A stretch of 64,000 bases of DNA, from assembly GCA_024516035.1 (NCBI GenBank), contig CM044964.1, forward strand, positions 6,947,086 through 7,011,085. Direction: 5' to 3'. The stretch comes from Bactericera cockerelli. Its lineage: Eukaryota; Arthropoda; Insecta; Hemiptera; Triozidae. Position 1 is the first letter of the stretch. Each line of letters opens with the position of its first letter. Positions 11,141 through 21,578 of the stretch are shown here, piece by piece. The notes under the pieces were generated by a model that was given only the letters and a program-made list of their open reading frames with translations, was not told where the DNA came from and did no database searches. The translations under genes and the position numbers were made by a program.

Positions 11141-11443
11141 AAGATGAGTGTTTCACAGCCTTTTATATTTCGTAGCCATGAAACAGGAGCTACTGTAGAC
11201 GCTTGTGTTTTGTGTTTGTGTTGTAGCCTGCCCATCCCGTAGTATGCCACCCCTATGATGGGCGAGAAGTGACACAATACTTCCCATTGAGGTACTGGGT
11301 CAACACGAGCGCACCAAATGTAACCAAGCAACCAAACAAATGTAACCAAGTTTTGAATATTAAATTTTGTCGGCGCGGGGGATCGAACCTGAGACCTTCC
11401 GCATGGCAAGCGAGTGCTCAACCACTGAGCTATTCGTGCGCTC
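11141..11443 (-). mobile_element. SINE-B, full length
   Basis: Minus-strand order: head GCGCACGAATAGCTCAGTGG, anticodon-loop region CTTGCCATGCGGAAGG, B box GGTTCGATCCCCC, body with 'gcgctcgtgttgaccc' and 'aatgggaagtattgtgtcac', and end 'gtgaaacactcatctt'. This is the best-preserved B copy, with intact A and B boxes for RNA polymerase III. Confidence 0.85.
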
Positions 11444-11823
11444 TTAATTTCTTTAGGCTGATAAGAAATGTAAAAGAAGAGACATGAATAACCTATCCCA
11501 CACCCCACACCTGTTTACAGCCCCTCTTCACCAAGATGTTTCTTACACAAGGCGCCGGACGTAGCTTAACCCAATAATTTCTAATTGGGGTTTCTGTCCA
11601 GACTTCTTAGAAACGTCGCGTCGGATGGTTCTCAAACTTTTAAAGAGTGACCTGACCACAAAATTTTCCAAATCCAAAATAAACCTGTGAGTCACATGTC
11701 CCATGACATCAAATTCCAAAGCCTTTCTTTTTTATTTCTTCTTTTAAAAAAAATCTCTAATACGTTCGAAATAGAAACCTTCGAAAGTTGGTTCCCAACA
11801 TTTTTTTTTTTTTCTTTTTTTAA

Positions 11824-12341
11824 CCCTTTGACGCCGAGCGTGTTGTTTTCGACACAGGTACTTTGACATTCAATAATTATTCACTAGAATACAGTATCAT
11901 TATCGTTTCAGTGTGAAACAGTTCCTTGACTTCTTATCTTCAAATCTATCCAGCGCGATTTTTGAATTGTTTTGTTTACATTTCTAAATTTTCATTTGTT
12001 GCTGAGATTTCGAGAGTGCATCATCGCATGGAGTTTTGCCGACTTTGGCAAGTTATTTCTTGTGTTTCCTGGTCGATTATTTTACGATGAAAAAATGAAA
12101 AAATTAATAGAGGTAGCTAATATGCTTATTAACATATAGTTTTAAAGAAAATTGTAATAATTTTCTACATTCTTGTTCCTTTAAAGCCCGGTGTGTCGTT
12201 TTCGACACGGATTCATAACTTTTTACCGGTAAAAGCTAGAAAGCTGAAACCAACGCCAAAAGTCTTAGAAAACCATCAGGATGAAAGAAAAGTTGGTTGC
12301 TATTTTTTTCCCCCGGCCAAATTAATTCCGGCGTCAAAGGG
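11824..12341. mobile_element. piggyBac-like MITE
   Basis: TTAA (11820-11823) precedes CCCTTTGACGCCG, and CGGCGTCAAAGGG precedes TTAA (12342-12345). TTAA targets with CCC-starting TIRs are the hallmark of piggyBac. At 518 bp it lacks a transposase. Subterminal palindromes GTGTTGTTTTCGACAC (about 11839) and GTGTCGTTTTCGACAC (about 12190) lie near each end and could be enzyme-binding sites (inference). Confidence 0.88.
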
Positions 12342-12474
12342 TTAATTGAAGCCGGTTTTTAAATCCTAGCCAAAAAGTTTAAATTTGGGACTGGGGTTCC
12401 AGTTTTTCCACCGGTTTCACAAAAGTTTTGAATAGCAGTTGTTTCATGACCACGAAATAAAAATTGGTCCCAAG

Positions 12475-12574
12475 NNNNNNNNNNNNNNNNNNNNNNNNNN
12501 NNNNNNNNNNNNNNNNNNNNNNNNNNNNNNNNNNNNNNNNNNNNNNNNNNNNNNNNNNNNNNNNNNNNNNNNNN
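12475..12574. other. Assembly gap (100 N)
   Basis: Exactly 100 Ns, the usual placeholder for a gap of unknown length. Short flanking frames that run through the Ns are meaningless. Confidence 0.99.
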
Positions 12575-13316
12575 TTTACAATACAAACTGCCAATCATAT
12601 GACCCAAAACCATCTACTGAACTCTACCAGCGAAGTGGACTCACTGATGACTTTTCTAAGAAGTATCAACCTCCTTCACCTCATGTAGATCTTGAGAGGA
12701 TCGGCACGAACGACCATACAATGATTGGTCAAAGTACCCAATAAAGAAGAAAAAAAAACACATGTTTTCTCTGTTATGTGACAACTTATACTACCTAAAT
12801 TACCTAAATCATAATTTATCCCAACACTAATTTAATTCTGTAGCATATTATTTGTCTATTTGGTCTACAGAGCATTGACTTCATAAATCTTGATCAACTG
12901 TCTAAAATCACAATCATAATCCATGTTTTAGATCTTAATGTAAAATCAAGAGTGCAAAGCAGAAATCCGAGAAAAACTAATTGTGCAATAAAAAAATGTA
13001 GTATGATAGAATAAAATTTAATGTTACAGAATTTGTTGAATCACGTAGGAAGTTCTCGAGATAAAAATAATAGCGAAAGAAATATTTTTTAGAACGTGTA
13101 ACATCTCAGGAGAAATAGTTTGATAAAAATCTAGTTTTTGTAGAACTAATAAGGAAGATTAGCGAATCTAGATTAGAGTATTAGACCTGCTGTATTAAAT
13201 GAAATGATTATGTTGAGAAACTTGAGAAATAAAAATATGTCTTGCAGAATTGAGAAATAATTTGGTACAACAAAACTTGTTAAGCTGTCTTACTCGCTCA
13301 CTTCAGATGAGTCTAA

Positions 13317-13614
13317 GGGCGGAATTAATACACGTTTTTGTAATACCTTTGTGAAACCGACCTCAGTAGCTTCATGGATAAGGCGCCGGACTTGTAACCT
13401 GGAGGTCGGTGGTTCAAGTCCCGGTTTCAGCATAGATTTAGTCAAGCGAGTTTAAGTACTTATGTTGTGATATCACGAAAGTGATTAACACAAGTATGAT
13501 ATTTTATACCTTTGTGACGCAAAGTCACGGGTTGCGTACCGAGTACGATAGGGAAAACCGACGCTTAGCAATGACTTGTGATATACCTGTAGAATTTGTG
13601 TATTAATTCCGCCC
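13317..13614. mobile_element. Harbinger-like MITE, interrupted by SINE-A
   Basis: GGGCGGAATTAATACAC at the left and its complement GTGTATTAATTCCGCCC at the right are flanked by TAA on both sides (13314-13316 and 13615-13617). A 3-bp TAA target and G-rich TIRs fit PIF/Harbinger. Without the SINE it is about 140 bp. A diverged relative lacking the SINE lies at about 41090-41215. Confidence 0.75.
13355..13505 (+). mobile_element. SINE-A, full length with TSD
   Basis: Flanked by a 12-bp perfect duplication, atacctttgtga (13343-13354 and 13506-13517), so its boundaries are exact at 151 bp. The tRNA-like head has A box and B box (GGTTCAAGTCCC) and an anticodon loop CTTGTAA. The body reads 'gcgagtttaagtacttatg' and ends 'aagtatgatattttat' with no poly-A. 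Confidence 0.9.
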
Positions 13615-13639
13615 TAAATGTGCGTGGCAGTCAACTGCA

Positions 13640-13760
13640 TGTTTATGTCACGACGGGAGTTTTACCCTCCATTAGCTGCAAACTCACAAACCACTCAAAT
13701 TAACCTCACCCAGCCAGAGTTGACCGGAATTGGTTGGGTGGAAGGGCTCAAGCAATTTGA
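13640..13760 (-). repeat. SINE core domain (5S/E type)
   Basis: 'gacgggagttttaccctcc', then 'attaacctcacccagcc', then 'ttgaccggaat' match the core found in both the 5S-headed SINE (59282-59480) and SINE-E. No head is seen. A module-F-like stretch follows. Confidence 0.6.
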
Positions 13761-13804
13761 GAATCCTGCCAAGCCTTTAAAAAACTCACACGACAGCTAC
13801 TCAT

Positions 13805-13915
13805 TAATTTGAGTTAGTGACCACATAATAATGAGACTCTGAGGGTTAGGTGGTAGAAAATGCTGTGAGCATTAACCTCGCTTGGTGGTTACCTTCCACT
13901 AAAGAGTGTTATTAT
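13805..13915 (+). repeat. SINE-G 3' body
   Basis: 'gagttagtgaccacataata', 'gttaggtggtagaaaatgc', 'taacctcgcttggtggttac' and 'ttccactaaagagtgtt', ending in (ATT)n. Matches the 55985-56155 copy. Confidence 0.65.
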
Positions 13916-14044
13916 TATTATCATCATTATTACATTTTACCATTTACCATCTTAAATTTTATACCTCATGTTTATATCTAAACTTGTCTTATAGTGAGTA
14001 GCAAATTGGTTGATCCCCATTTATTGTGAGAGAATCAACTGTTT

Positions 14045-14082
14045 GTATTTCACTTTAAATAAATAAATTCATATTCAAATTC

Positions 14083-14113
<31 letters not shown>

Positions 14114-14328
14114 AGCTTTTCTATTTCACTTTAAATAAATAAATTCATAATCAAATTCAAAATCATCATCATCATCAAGCTTTTCTATTTCACTTTAAAT
14201 AAATAAATTCATAATCAAATTCAAAATCATCATCATCATCATCAAGCTTTTCTATTTCACTTTAAATAAATGAATTCATATTCAAATTCAAAATCATCAT
14301 CATCATCATCATCATCAAGCTTTTCTAT
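14045..14328 (+). repeat. ATC-linked minisatellite
   Basis: Four units of about 63-72 bp: 'tatttcactttaaataaat', then 'aattcata(a/t)tcaaattcaa', then (ATC)n of variable length, then 'aagcttttc'. Unit lengths differ mainly in the (ATC)n count. Confidence 0.85.
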
Positions 14329-14694
14329 TTTGACTGTTTGACTGAAGATATCAATGTCAATCACTGCCAGTTCATTGCCCGAAACCGTCCGAGATCTCTT
14401 ACAGGATAACTTAGGTACATGTCCAATCCAACATGTCGATTCCATCGCCAAGTTTCTAAATAAGGAATCGTTCACATCTGAATAAGGAATCGTTCACATC
14501 TACGCGCGGTCTGCGCCCATCCTAGATGTAGGTTTCGATATGTCCGATGTTATTGTCAGAGATGTGTGGGACTTTTTCTTCTCAACACAGCCCGGGTGAG
14601 TTTCAGTGGTTCATAAATGTCTTTCCGAATACAAGGACGCATTTTGACTGGGCGTATGGTGTCCGATCTGTCAAATACTGGACGTATTTTAACT

Positions 14695-14800
14695 GGGCGT
14701 CGGTGGTTCAAGTCCCGGATTCAGCGAAGATTTAGTAAATCGAGTTTGATTAGGTGTGAGATTACGAAAGTGATTAACGCAAATATGAAAACTATAACTA
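14695..14800 (+). repeat. SINE-A, 5'-truncated
   Basis: Begins within the T-arm (GGTTCAAGTCCCGG) and continues through the A-family body to 'gtgattaacgcaaatatga'. Confidence 0.65.
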
Positions 14801-15517
14801 CTTTTGGTTCTAATGAACTTTTTTCAAATTTCTTCTTTCAAATTAGGCTTCTTTCAAATTAATCAAATTCAAAAAGTCAAACCATCCATTATTAAATGGT
14901 TCACGATGTTACGTGATGTATCTATTTCGATGATATTTGTGATTTCAATGGCTTTTTGTATCCAGGTGTGATATTTGGCCAAAGTGCAAATGAGGTAATT
15001 CGAATGACTGCTGCGTACCTTCCGTCTGTGCTCACAAAGAGGTAGATGGTTCAGTCACCGGTTTTACCGAGTAGGTGGCGATGGACGTCACGAGTTAACC
15101 GCAGAGATCCATCGTGCTAATGGGTTCATCAAAATACATTATCGCCTTGATTTCCAACGAGCATTGTCGTCGCAGTTATCCTTATGATAATTTTATCCCA
15201 CAACAACAATCATCAAAATACAATTACATTATCAGTACGTTAAAACCAAACAGAATCAATGGACATGAAAGGAGCCTAGACATTGGATCTAGGTTTCCAT
15301 ATTATTTTCTCACCACCGTGATCTAGGTACTAGGTATCAATACCTATCTCACGGACACGGAATTATTATTATTATTATTAGTAGGATAAGTAAGATCTAT
15401 CAGTTTTAGTTCCACAATAATCATTGTTACTAGATGAAAGTTATTAACACAAACATGATAACTTTTTTAATATAATAAAATTAAAACCTAATAAATTGAT
15501 AATTTGTTAAAGTTAAT

Positions 15518-15599
15518 ATGTACGAATTTCTTTGTGGTGAAGCACAAGGCCTCTTCACAATTTTTGTGGGTAGCGCAGCATTACTAAGAGCCTCCTTTA
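15518..15599 (-). repeat. SINE-D 3' part, left of hAT insertion
   Basis: 'gtggtgaagcacaaggcc' to 'gcattactaagagcctcc' is the 3' half of SINE-D. The rest resumes at 20447 after the inserted hAT element, with 'ctccttta' duplicated. The intact order is seen at 39345-39624 and 53990-54275. Confidence 0.85.
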
Positions 15600-16532
15600 C
15601 AGTGGCGGCTCGTCGGGTGAAGACACTGAAGACATTTTCACCTAATTTTGAACAGTGAAAACACTACTCATAATCCCTTGAACATGGCACAATTGATCCA
15701 ACTCAAGAAAAAAAGAAAAAAAAAAAAAAAGAGTAAGCTTTGTGTAAAATAGATCAATGCTGCTTAACATTTCATGTTACTTTCCAAGGAGAACACCAAA
15801 TGTGAAGACAATTCGAAATTGTCTTCAGTTGTCCTTGAATCAACCAATCAGAGTTGAGTATTTCCAAGTAGGTATCATGAAATATTAGGCAAGAACTATA
15901 TCTATGTAATATGCTACTGAGGACAGTCTTCAGTTGTATTCAGTTTACAATATCTACACGACCTCATACGAAATGTCACGAAGCCACATACCATGCGCGA
16001 TGTCACGTGTTTTTGATATTAACATTGTTGCCAGTAGCATTATGCCAGACCTAGGAAACCAGTCAATGATTTAGCCTCCCATATCTAGCACAATCTTGTA
16101 ATATTAAAAAAAAAAAAAAAAAAATAATAGTAATAACGTAGGCGTTAGGAAAGCAGGATTTTGTGTCAGGAATTTTGGATATTATTTCTCATTTTTTGGG
16201 TTCTAGTTTTATACATAGTTCCTAAACGATAGCTGATACCAATAAATTTTAACTACTTAATATGTATCTTGTCAACTATAGTGTTAAAAAGGACATCTCG
16301 ATTGAAGTCAAATCTCGGAAATAATTATTTAATGTAGGTACCGAAATTGAGCCAAATAAGATAATCTTTTATCTAGTTGTTCCAAGAAGTTTTTAAATAG
16401 GGACAATTTTGGTCCTGTTTAAGATCCTGACTATGAAACCACTTTAAAAAAAAAAATCATGAAATTAGACGTTTTGAAATGAAATTCTCAAAAGAAAATT
16501 CTGTTCAGGCGGTGTAGTATTATTTTTTTAAA

Positions 16533-16792
16533 TCTCTATATATAAAACAGAAAAAAGGACTACCTACCTACCTACCTATGTTTGTTTGTTTGTTTGTTTG
16601 TTTGTCCGGAGTTGTTTAGCCAAAACGGTAAGAGATAGGGAAAAATGTCTCAGAATTGACCCCCCCAAAACCATTATCGCTTTGTCCAGAAAAATTATAA
16701 AAAGTTCAAAAAGGCATTGCTGTCCAGCAGTACGGCCATGCCTTAGTAAATTTGAAATTTAGTCCCGTTGCAAAGCACGGGCAAACGGCTAG
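16533..16792 (+). mobile_element. Non-autonomous Helitron, family 1
   Basis: Starts A|TCTCTATATATAAAAC and ends CTAG|T. The 3' hairpin CCCGT-TGCAAAGC-ACGGG lies just upstream of the CTAG. The 5'-TC, 3'-CTRR, A/T host site and 3' hairpin are the standard Helitron hallmarks. At 260 bp it has no Rep/helicase. It contains (CTAC)n and (GTTT)n short repeats near the 5' end. Confidence 0.85.
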
Positions 16793-17939
16793 TAAATAAA
16801 TACGTCTTACATGATTTGAGGGATTTCTTTAAATTTAAAATATAGCTCTTGAAGTTTGTAGAAATTTAGATATGAAATTAACTGGGCAACATTGTATCTC
16901 TTATCTTTAGAATGTAAACAAAACTTGTAGCGCACTTTTTAAATTTTATTAGATTATTTTCAAATCTTTTCAACGGTAATCAAGTGACTTTTAATTGGTG
17001 TAACTAGTTAATAAAGTTATTTCCCAGTATTTGATACAGGATAGAAACATTATTCCTACCTGATCTGACCTGTGCTTTTCATAATAAGTTGAATATGAAG
17101 TAGCTATGTACTTCTTTCAGTGTCAGAAATAACATTATAATTATGCAGGTTGCAGGTAGCTAAGCACACAGCTTCCAGTGAAGTACTTAAAATTATAAGG
17201 CAATATCTGTGTTTTTCATAAATAGTCATTTAAACATCAATGGTAACACAAATTTAAGCTGATTTTATATTTGTAGTAAGTATGTTTTCTTAGATTTATT
17301 TTGTAATCTGGTGGTGGATTTTCTTCCAGTTTTGGATTGTAATTTTTAGTCTTCAACTAACTTTCTTTCCTTCCCAGTTCTAACCCCTCTTTAAAATGTT
17401 GTACCTACCTATCTACTGAGGTATAATCCTAATATTTTTATTTTAATTCCTTTTTACCAACTTTTAGTTAATATTTTTTATTAAGATGAATAAATATTTT
17501 TTATTAAGATGAATAATTAATAACAATATTTCAAAGAAACAATGAGAAAAATCATGGGGTTCAAACATTGAAAGTAACCCCATTCAGATTAAGAAGTAAT
17601 GAGGATAAGAAAATATTATGATTACTGGATGTCCAATTTCTCCAATTACTATAACCACCACTAAAAAAGTAAAGCAAATGCCTGCCCCACAGCCATACAG
17701 TTCAAGCCTGAATGGTTTATGAAAAATGAATGGCTGTGTACCAGCTCAAGTGTTGATAAATTGTTCTGCTGGCCTTGTTTATTTATTAGGTACCAAGTGT
17801 TCTCCAAAAAAAGTACCTATAAAAACTTATATGATGCAAAACTGGTATGAGAGAAAATCATGCTCTGCAGGGAAACAGCCATAACTTACAATGGGCTGTG
17901 TTTATGAGACCACTAGCGGGCTGTCGCCCGCTTTGCGGG

Positions 17940-18225
17940 CCGAGGCATGGCCGTAGTGTATTGAGGCATGACCGTAGTGTATTGAGGCATGGCCGTAGTG
18001 TATTGAGGCATGACCGTTCTGTATTGAGGCATGACCGACTGACCGTGGTGTATTGAGGCATGGCTGTAGTGTATTGAGGCATGAACGTTGTGTATTGAGG
18101 CATGAACGTAGTGTACTGAGGCATGAACGTAGTATATTGAGGCATGACCGTAGTGTATTGAGGCATGAACGTAGTGTATTGAGGCATGACCGTAGTGTAT
18201 TGAGGCATGACCGTAGTGTATTAAA
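17940..18225 (-). repeat. 21-bp tandem array in Helitron
   Basis: About 13 copies of a 21-bp unit (plus strand 'gaggcatgaccgtagtgtat' plus one base), with variants gcc/acc and gaa/gac. A single copy of the motif precedes the 3' hairpin in the mini-Helitron at 36219. Frames through it encode repetitive peptides only. Confidence 0.92.
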
Positions 18226-18289
18226 GTCCGTCTAATTGAAAATGTAGAGCGTAAAAAAAACCTACACACCAAATTTGAACATTTTTGGA

Positions 18290-20280
18290 CTTACCAATAC
18301 GGAGTAACAGGCAGTTGTTGTAGTGGGAATTTCGAAAAAATTCTGTCTAATTTCTCATATAGACCGTAAAACGACCTACACACCAAATTTGAACTTTTTA
18401 GGGCTTACCAATATAAAGTATTAGGCAGGTGTTGTAGTGGGAGTTTAAAAAAAATCCCATCCAAATGCACATCTAGACTGTAAAAATCTACATACCAAAT
18501 TTGGACTTCTTCGGACTTACCAGTGCGGAGAAAAGTGAGTGGAAGTAAATTTTCCTTTTTCACCAATGGCAGATGTTGTAGTGGGAGTTTCGAAAAGCCC
18601 AATTTTGCAGATTCAGACAATAAGACAAACATAAATACCAAATTTGAACTTTCTCGGATTTATCAATGCGGTGAATTAGCGGTGAAAGTAAAAAGTCCTT
18701 TCTCGCTAATAATAGGTGTTGTAGTAGGAGTTTCGAAAAATTCCGTCTAATTGCACATCTTAACTATAAGACAAAGCTACCTACCGAATTTGAACTTTCT
18801 CGGATTTATCAATGCGGAGAAATAGCGGTGAAAGTAAAAAGTCCTTTTTCCCTAATGAGAGGTGTTGTAGTGGGAATTTCGAAAAATCCCGTCTAATCGC
18901 ACATCTAAACTATAAGACTAAGCTACCTACTAAATTTGAACTTTCTCGGATTTATCAATGCGGAGAAATAGCGGTGAAAGTAAAATGTCTTTTTTCGCTA
19001 ATGAGAGGTGTTGTAGTGGGAATTTTGAAAAATCCCGTCTAATCGCACATTTAAACTATAAGACTAAGCTACCTACCAATTTGAACTTTCTCGGATTTAT
19101 CAATGCGGAGAAATAGCGGTGAAAGTAAAAAGTCCTTTTTCCCTAATGAGAGGTGTTGTAGTAGGAATTTCGAAAAATCCCGTCTAATCGCACATCTAAA
19201 CTATAAGACTAAGCTACCTACTAAATTTGAACTTTCTCGGATTTATCAATGCGGAGAAATAGCGGTGAAAGTAAAATGTCTTTTTCGCTAATGAGAGGTG
19301 TTGTAGTGGGAATTTTGAAAAATCCCGTCTAATCGCACATTTAAACTATAAGACTAAGCTACCTACCAAATTTGAACTTTCTCGGATATATCAATGCGGA
19401 GAAATAGCGGTGAAAACAAAAAAACCTTTTTCGCTAATGAGAGGTGTTATAGTGGGAGTTTCGAAAAATCCCGTCCAATTGCACATTTAAACTATAAGAC
19501 AAACTACCTACCGATTTTGAACTTTCTCGGATTTATCAATGCGGAGAAATAGCGGTGAAAGTTAAAAGTCCTTTTTCGCTAATGAGAGGTGTTGTAGTGG
19601 GAATTTCGAAAAATCCCGTCTAATCGCACATCTAAACTATAAGACTAAGGTACCTACAAAATTTGAAATTTCTCGGATTTATCAATGCGGAGAAATAGCG
19701 GTGAAAGTAAAAAGTCCTTTTTCGCTAATGAGAGGTGTTGTAGTGGGAATTTTGAAAAATCCCGTCTAATCGCACATCTAAACTATAAGACCAAGCTACC
19801 TACCAAATTTGAACTTTCTCGGATTTATCAATGCGAAGAAATAGCGGTGAAAGTAAAAAGTCCTTTTTCCCTAATGAGAGGTGTTGTAGTGGGAATTTCG
19901 AAAAATCCCGTCTAATCGCACATCTAAACTATAAGACTAAGGTACCTACAAAATTTGAACTTTCTCGGATTTATCAATGCGGAGAAATAGCGGTGAAAGT
20001 AAAAAGTCCTTTTTCGCTAATGAGAGGTGTTGTAGTGGGAATTTTGAAAAATCCCGTCTAATCACACATTTAAACTATAAGACTAAGCTACCTACCAAAT
20101 TTGAACTTTCTCGGATTTATCAAGGCGGAGAAATAGCGGTGAAAGTAAAAAGTCCTTCTTCGCCAATGGCAGGTGTTGTAGTGGGAATTTCGAAAAATCC
20201 CGTCTTATTGCACATCTAGACTGTAAGACAAAGCTACCCACCAAATTTCAGCTTCCTAGGACTTACCAATTCGGAGAAAC
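18290..20280 (-). repeat. 146-bp tandem array in Helitron
   Basis: About 15 units; the central ten are highly similar and most are spaced 146 bp (e.g. 19395, 19541, 19687, 19833, 19979 and 20125 for 'gcggagaaatagcggtgaa'). Outer units are more diverged, as is common for arrays grown by unequal exchange. Each unit contains 'gaggtgttgtagtgggaat' and 'actttctcggatttatcaa'. Predicted small proteins are by-products of the array. Confidence 0.95.
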
Positions 20281-20454
20281 AGTGATGAATCAGTGAGTCA
20301 GTCAGTCAGTGAGTCAGTCAGTGAGTGAAACTCTCTTTTATAAGTATAGATAAGAACTAAGATCTGATAAATTAATAATTTTATTTTTTCAATACTTCTG
20401 GGTATAATTTGTCTTCACCTAGTCTTGAAGTCAGGAGCCGCCACTGCTCCTTTA

Positions 20455-20673
20455 CATTTCGAATTATTCTATTACATTAATTTCTTTTTACTCTGGTAAT
20501 GCCGCCACTGGTCGTTACTCATACAAGTAACTACTCATTTTTCCTCACGAGGTATGAGTGGACCCCGAACATCCAAGTACAGAGCAGAAAAAATCCTCCC
20601 CTGCTGGGAATCGAACCCAGGTCACCATGTGTGCAATGCCTAGCGCGCTAACTCGCTCTGCCACAGTGACTAT
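20455..20673 (-). repeat. SINE-D head and body, right of hAT insertion
   Basis: Continues the SINE-D interrupted at 15599. The head on the minus strand is GTCACTGTGGCAGAGCGAGT with B box GGTTCGATTCCCAG, followed by 'tctgctctgtacttggatg' and 'gaggaaaaatgagtag'. Confidence 0.85.
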
Positions 20674-20703
20674 GTTAAAGTTAATATTTGTCTTAATTAC
20701 TAT

Positions 20704-20797
20704 CATGATGTCACAATTGCGCAAACTCGGAACTCAAACCAACGACCTGAGGGTTACAAGTCCGCCGCTTTATCGATCAACATACTCAGGTCGGTAA
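20704..20797 (-). repeat. SINE-A fragment
   Basis: Minus strand: ACCTGAGTATGTTGATCGAT, 'cggcggacttgtaaccctc', then the diverged T-arm and body start. It is truncated after about 94 bp. Confidence 0.7.
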
Positions 20798-20799
20798 CG

Positions 20800-21185
20800 A
20801 TAAATTAAATTAATAGATAGTTATACTTATTGTAACTAGGTCATTCTTATCACTAGTACCAATGCTACCATCATTGTCAATAATATCACCATCAACATCT
20901 ATCAATATTCCTATGATTTATAATCACACCACGGAACCCATCATCAATATTTCGTATGATATCCGCATCTCCATTACCAATTATCGTCATGAACTAGGCG
21001 AGCCTCATTTCGATCAATCGGTTCAACTATTACATTTGTGTGCACGACCACAGACATCGGAGAGCTAGGTGTGATGAATAATTCATCGCTTCCTTGTAGG
21101 TGGTTGGATAGACAATTTTTTTGTGCCACAACAGCAATTAGATGGTCGAGGTTCTTTCTAGGTTCTTCTAGGTTCTATACAACTT
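20800..21185. other. No gene or repeat recognised
   Basis: AT-rich sequence with a few short frames. I see no motif or repeat family shared with the rest of the window. Confidence 0.4.
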
Positions 21186-21399
21186 TGAGAAATATAGAAT
21201 AGAATAGAATAGAATAGTCTTTATTTGTTTAAGAATACATTACAATCGGAAACAAAACTTACAATTAATTAATACATAATATTAAAATTCTTAGACAAAA
21301 TCAGTCACTGACTGAGACCTCTCTAAAATATTTTAGAGGTAATTTTTTTTTTTTTTTGTTGGTTGGCATACTGATATTTAAAAGGTTCTCTCACCTCAT

Positions 21400-21512
21400 A
21401 TTCTCTCCTTTTCTTACTCTTTTTCCCTCCCCCCCTCTCTCTCCACCTCTCTCACTCTCTCTCTCTCCCTCTCCCTCACTCCCCCCCCTCTCTCTCCATC
21501 TCTCTCTCTCCC
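21400..21512. repeat. (TC)n pyrimidine tract
   Basis: CT/CCCT simple repeat within the 3' UTR of the minus-strand LINE, purine-rich in the sense strand. Confidence 0.85.
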
Positions 21513-21578
21513 CATGTATTATAATTATTACTATATTTGTGATTTCTCTCCATATCAACTATTACACATTTTCGCAGT

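Larger units (their letters stand above)
17913..20350 (-). mobile_element. Array-bearing Helitron, family 2
   Basis: On the minus strand it begins A|TCTATACTTATAAAAGAG (20350) and ends with the hairpin GCCCGC-AAA-GCGGGC followed by GACAGCCCGCTAG|T (17913). It sits between A and T, as Helitrons do. The interior is almost entirely two tandem arrays: 146-bp units nearer its 5' side and 21-bp units nearer its 3' hairpin. A (CTGA/CTCA)n stretch follows the 5' end. No Rep or helicase is encoded. A 223-bp relative with the same ends is at 36219-36441. Confidence 0.88.
15600..20446. mobile_element. hAT-like element hosting two Helitrons
   Basis: Terminal inverted repeats CAGTGGCGGCTC (left) and GAGCCGCCACTG (right) are bounded by an 8-bp duplication ctccttta (15592-15599 and 20447-20454), typical of hAT. 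Subterminal 'gggtgaagaca' also recurs inverted. Unoccupied target copies exist within SINE-D at about 39393 and 54045. No transposase frame is visible. After removing the two nested Helitrons (260 and 2438 bp) the element would be about 2.15 kb. An internal palindrome, GAAGACAATT-cga-AATTGTCTTC, lies at about 15801. Confidence 0.85.

Noticed and set aside
12359..12744. Frames across the N block
   Set aside because: The N block is an assembly gap. The segment after it ('gatcggcacgaacgacca' then an A-rich end) may be a LINE or SINE 3' end, but too little is left to call.
17847..20219. Series of small proteins (MRRNSGESKKSFF..., HDRSVLRH...)
   Set aside because: They are frames through the 146-bp and 21-bp tandem arrays, repeated with the array period and without splice or codon evidence.
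17940..20280. CRISPR-like array
   Set aside because: Units are contiguous with no unique spacers, lie inside a Helitron, and the genome is eukaryotic.
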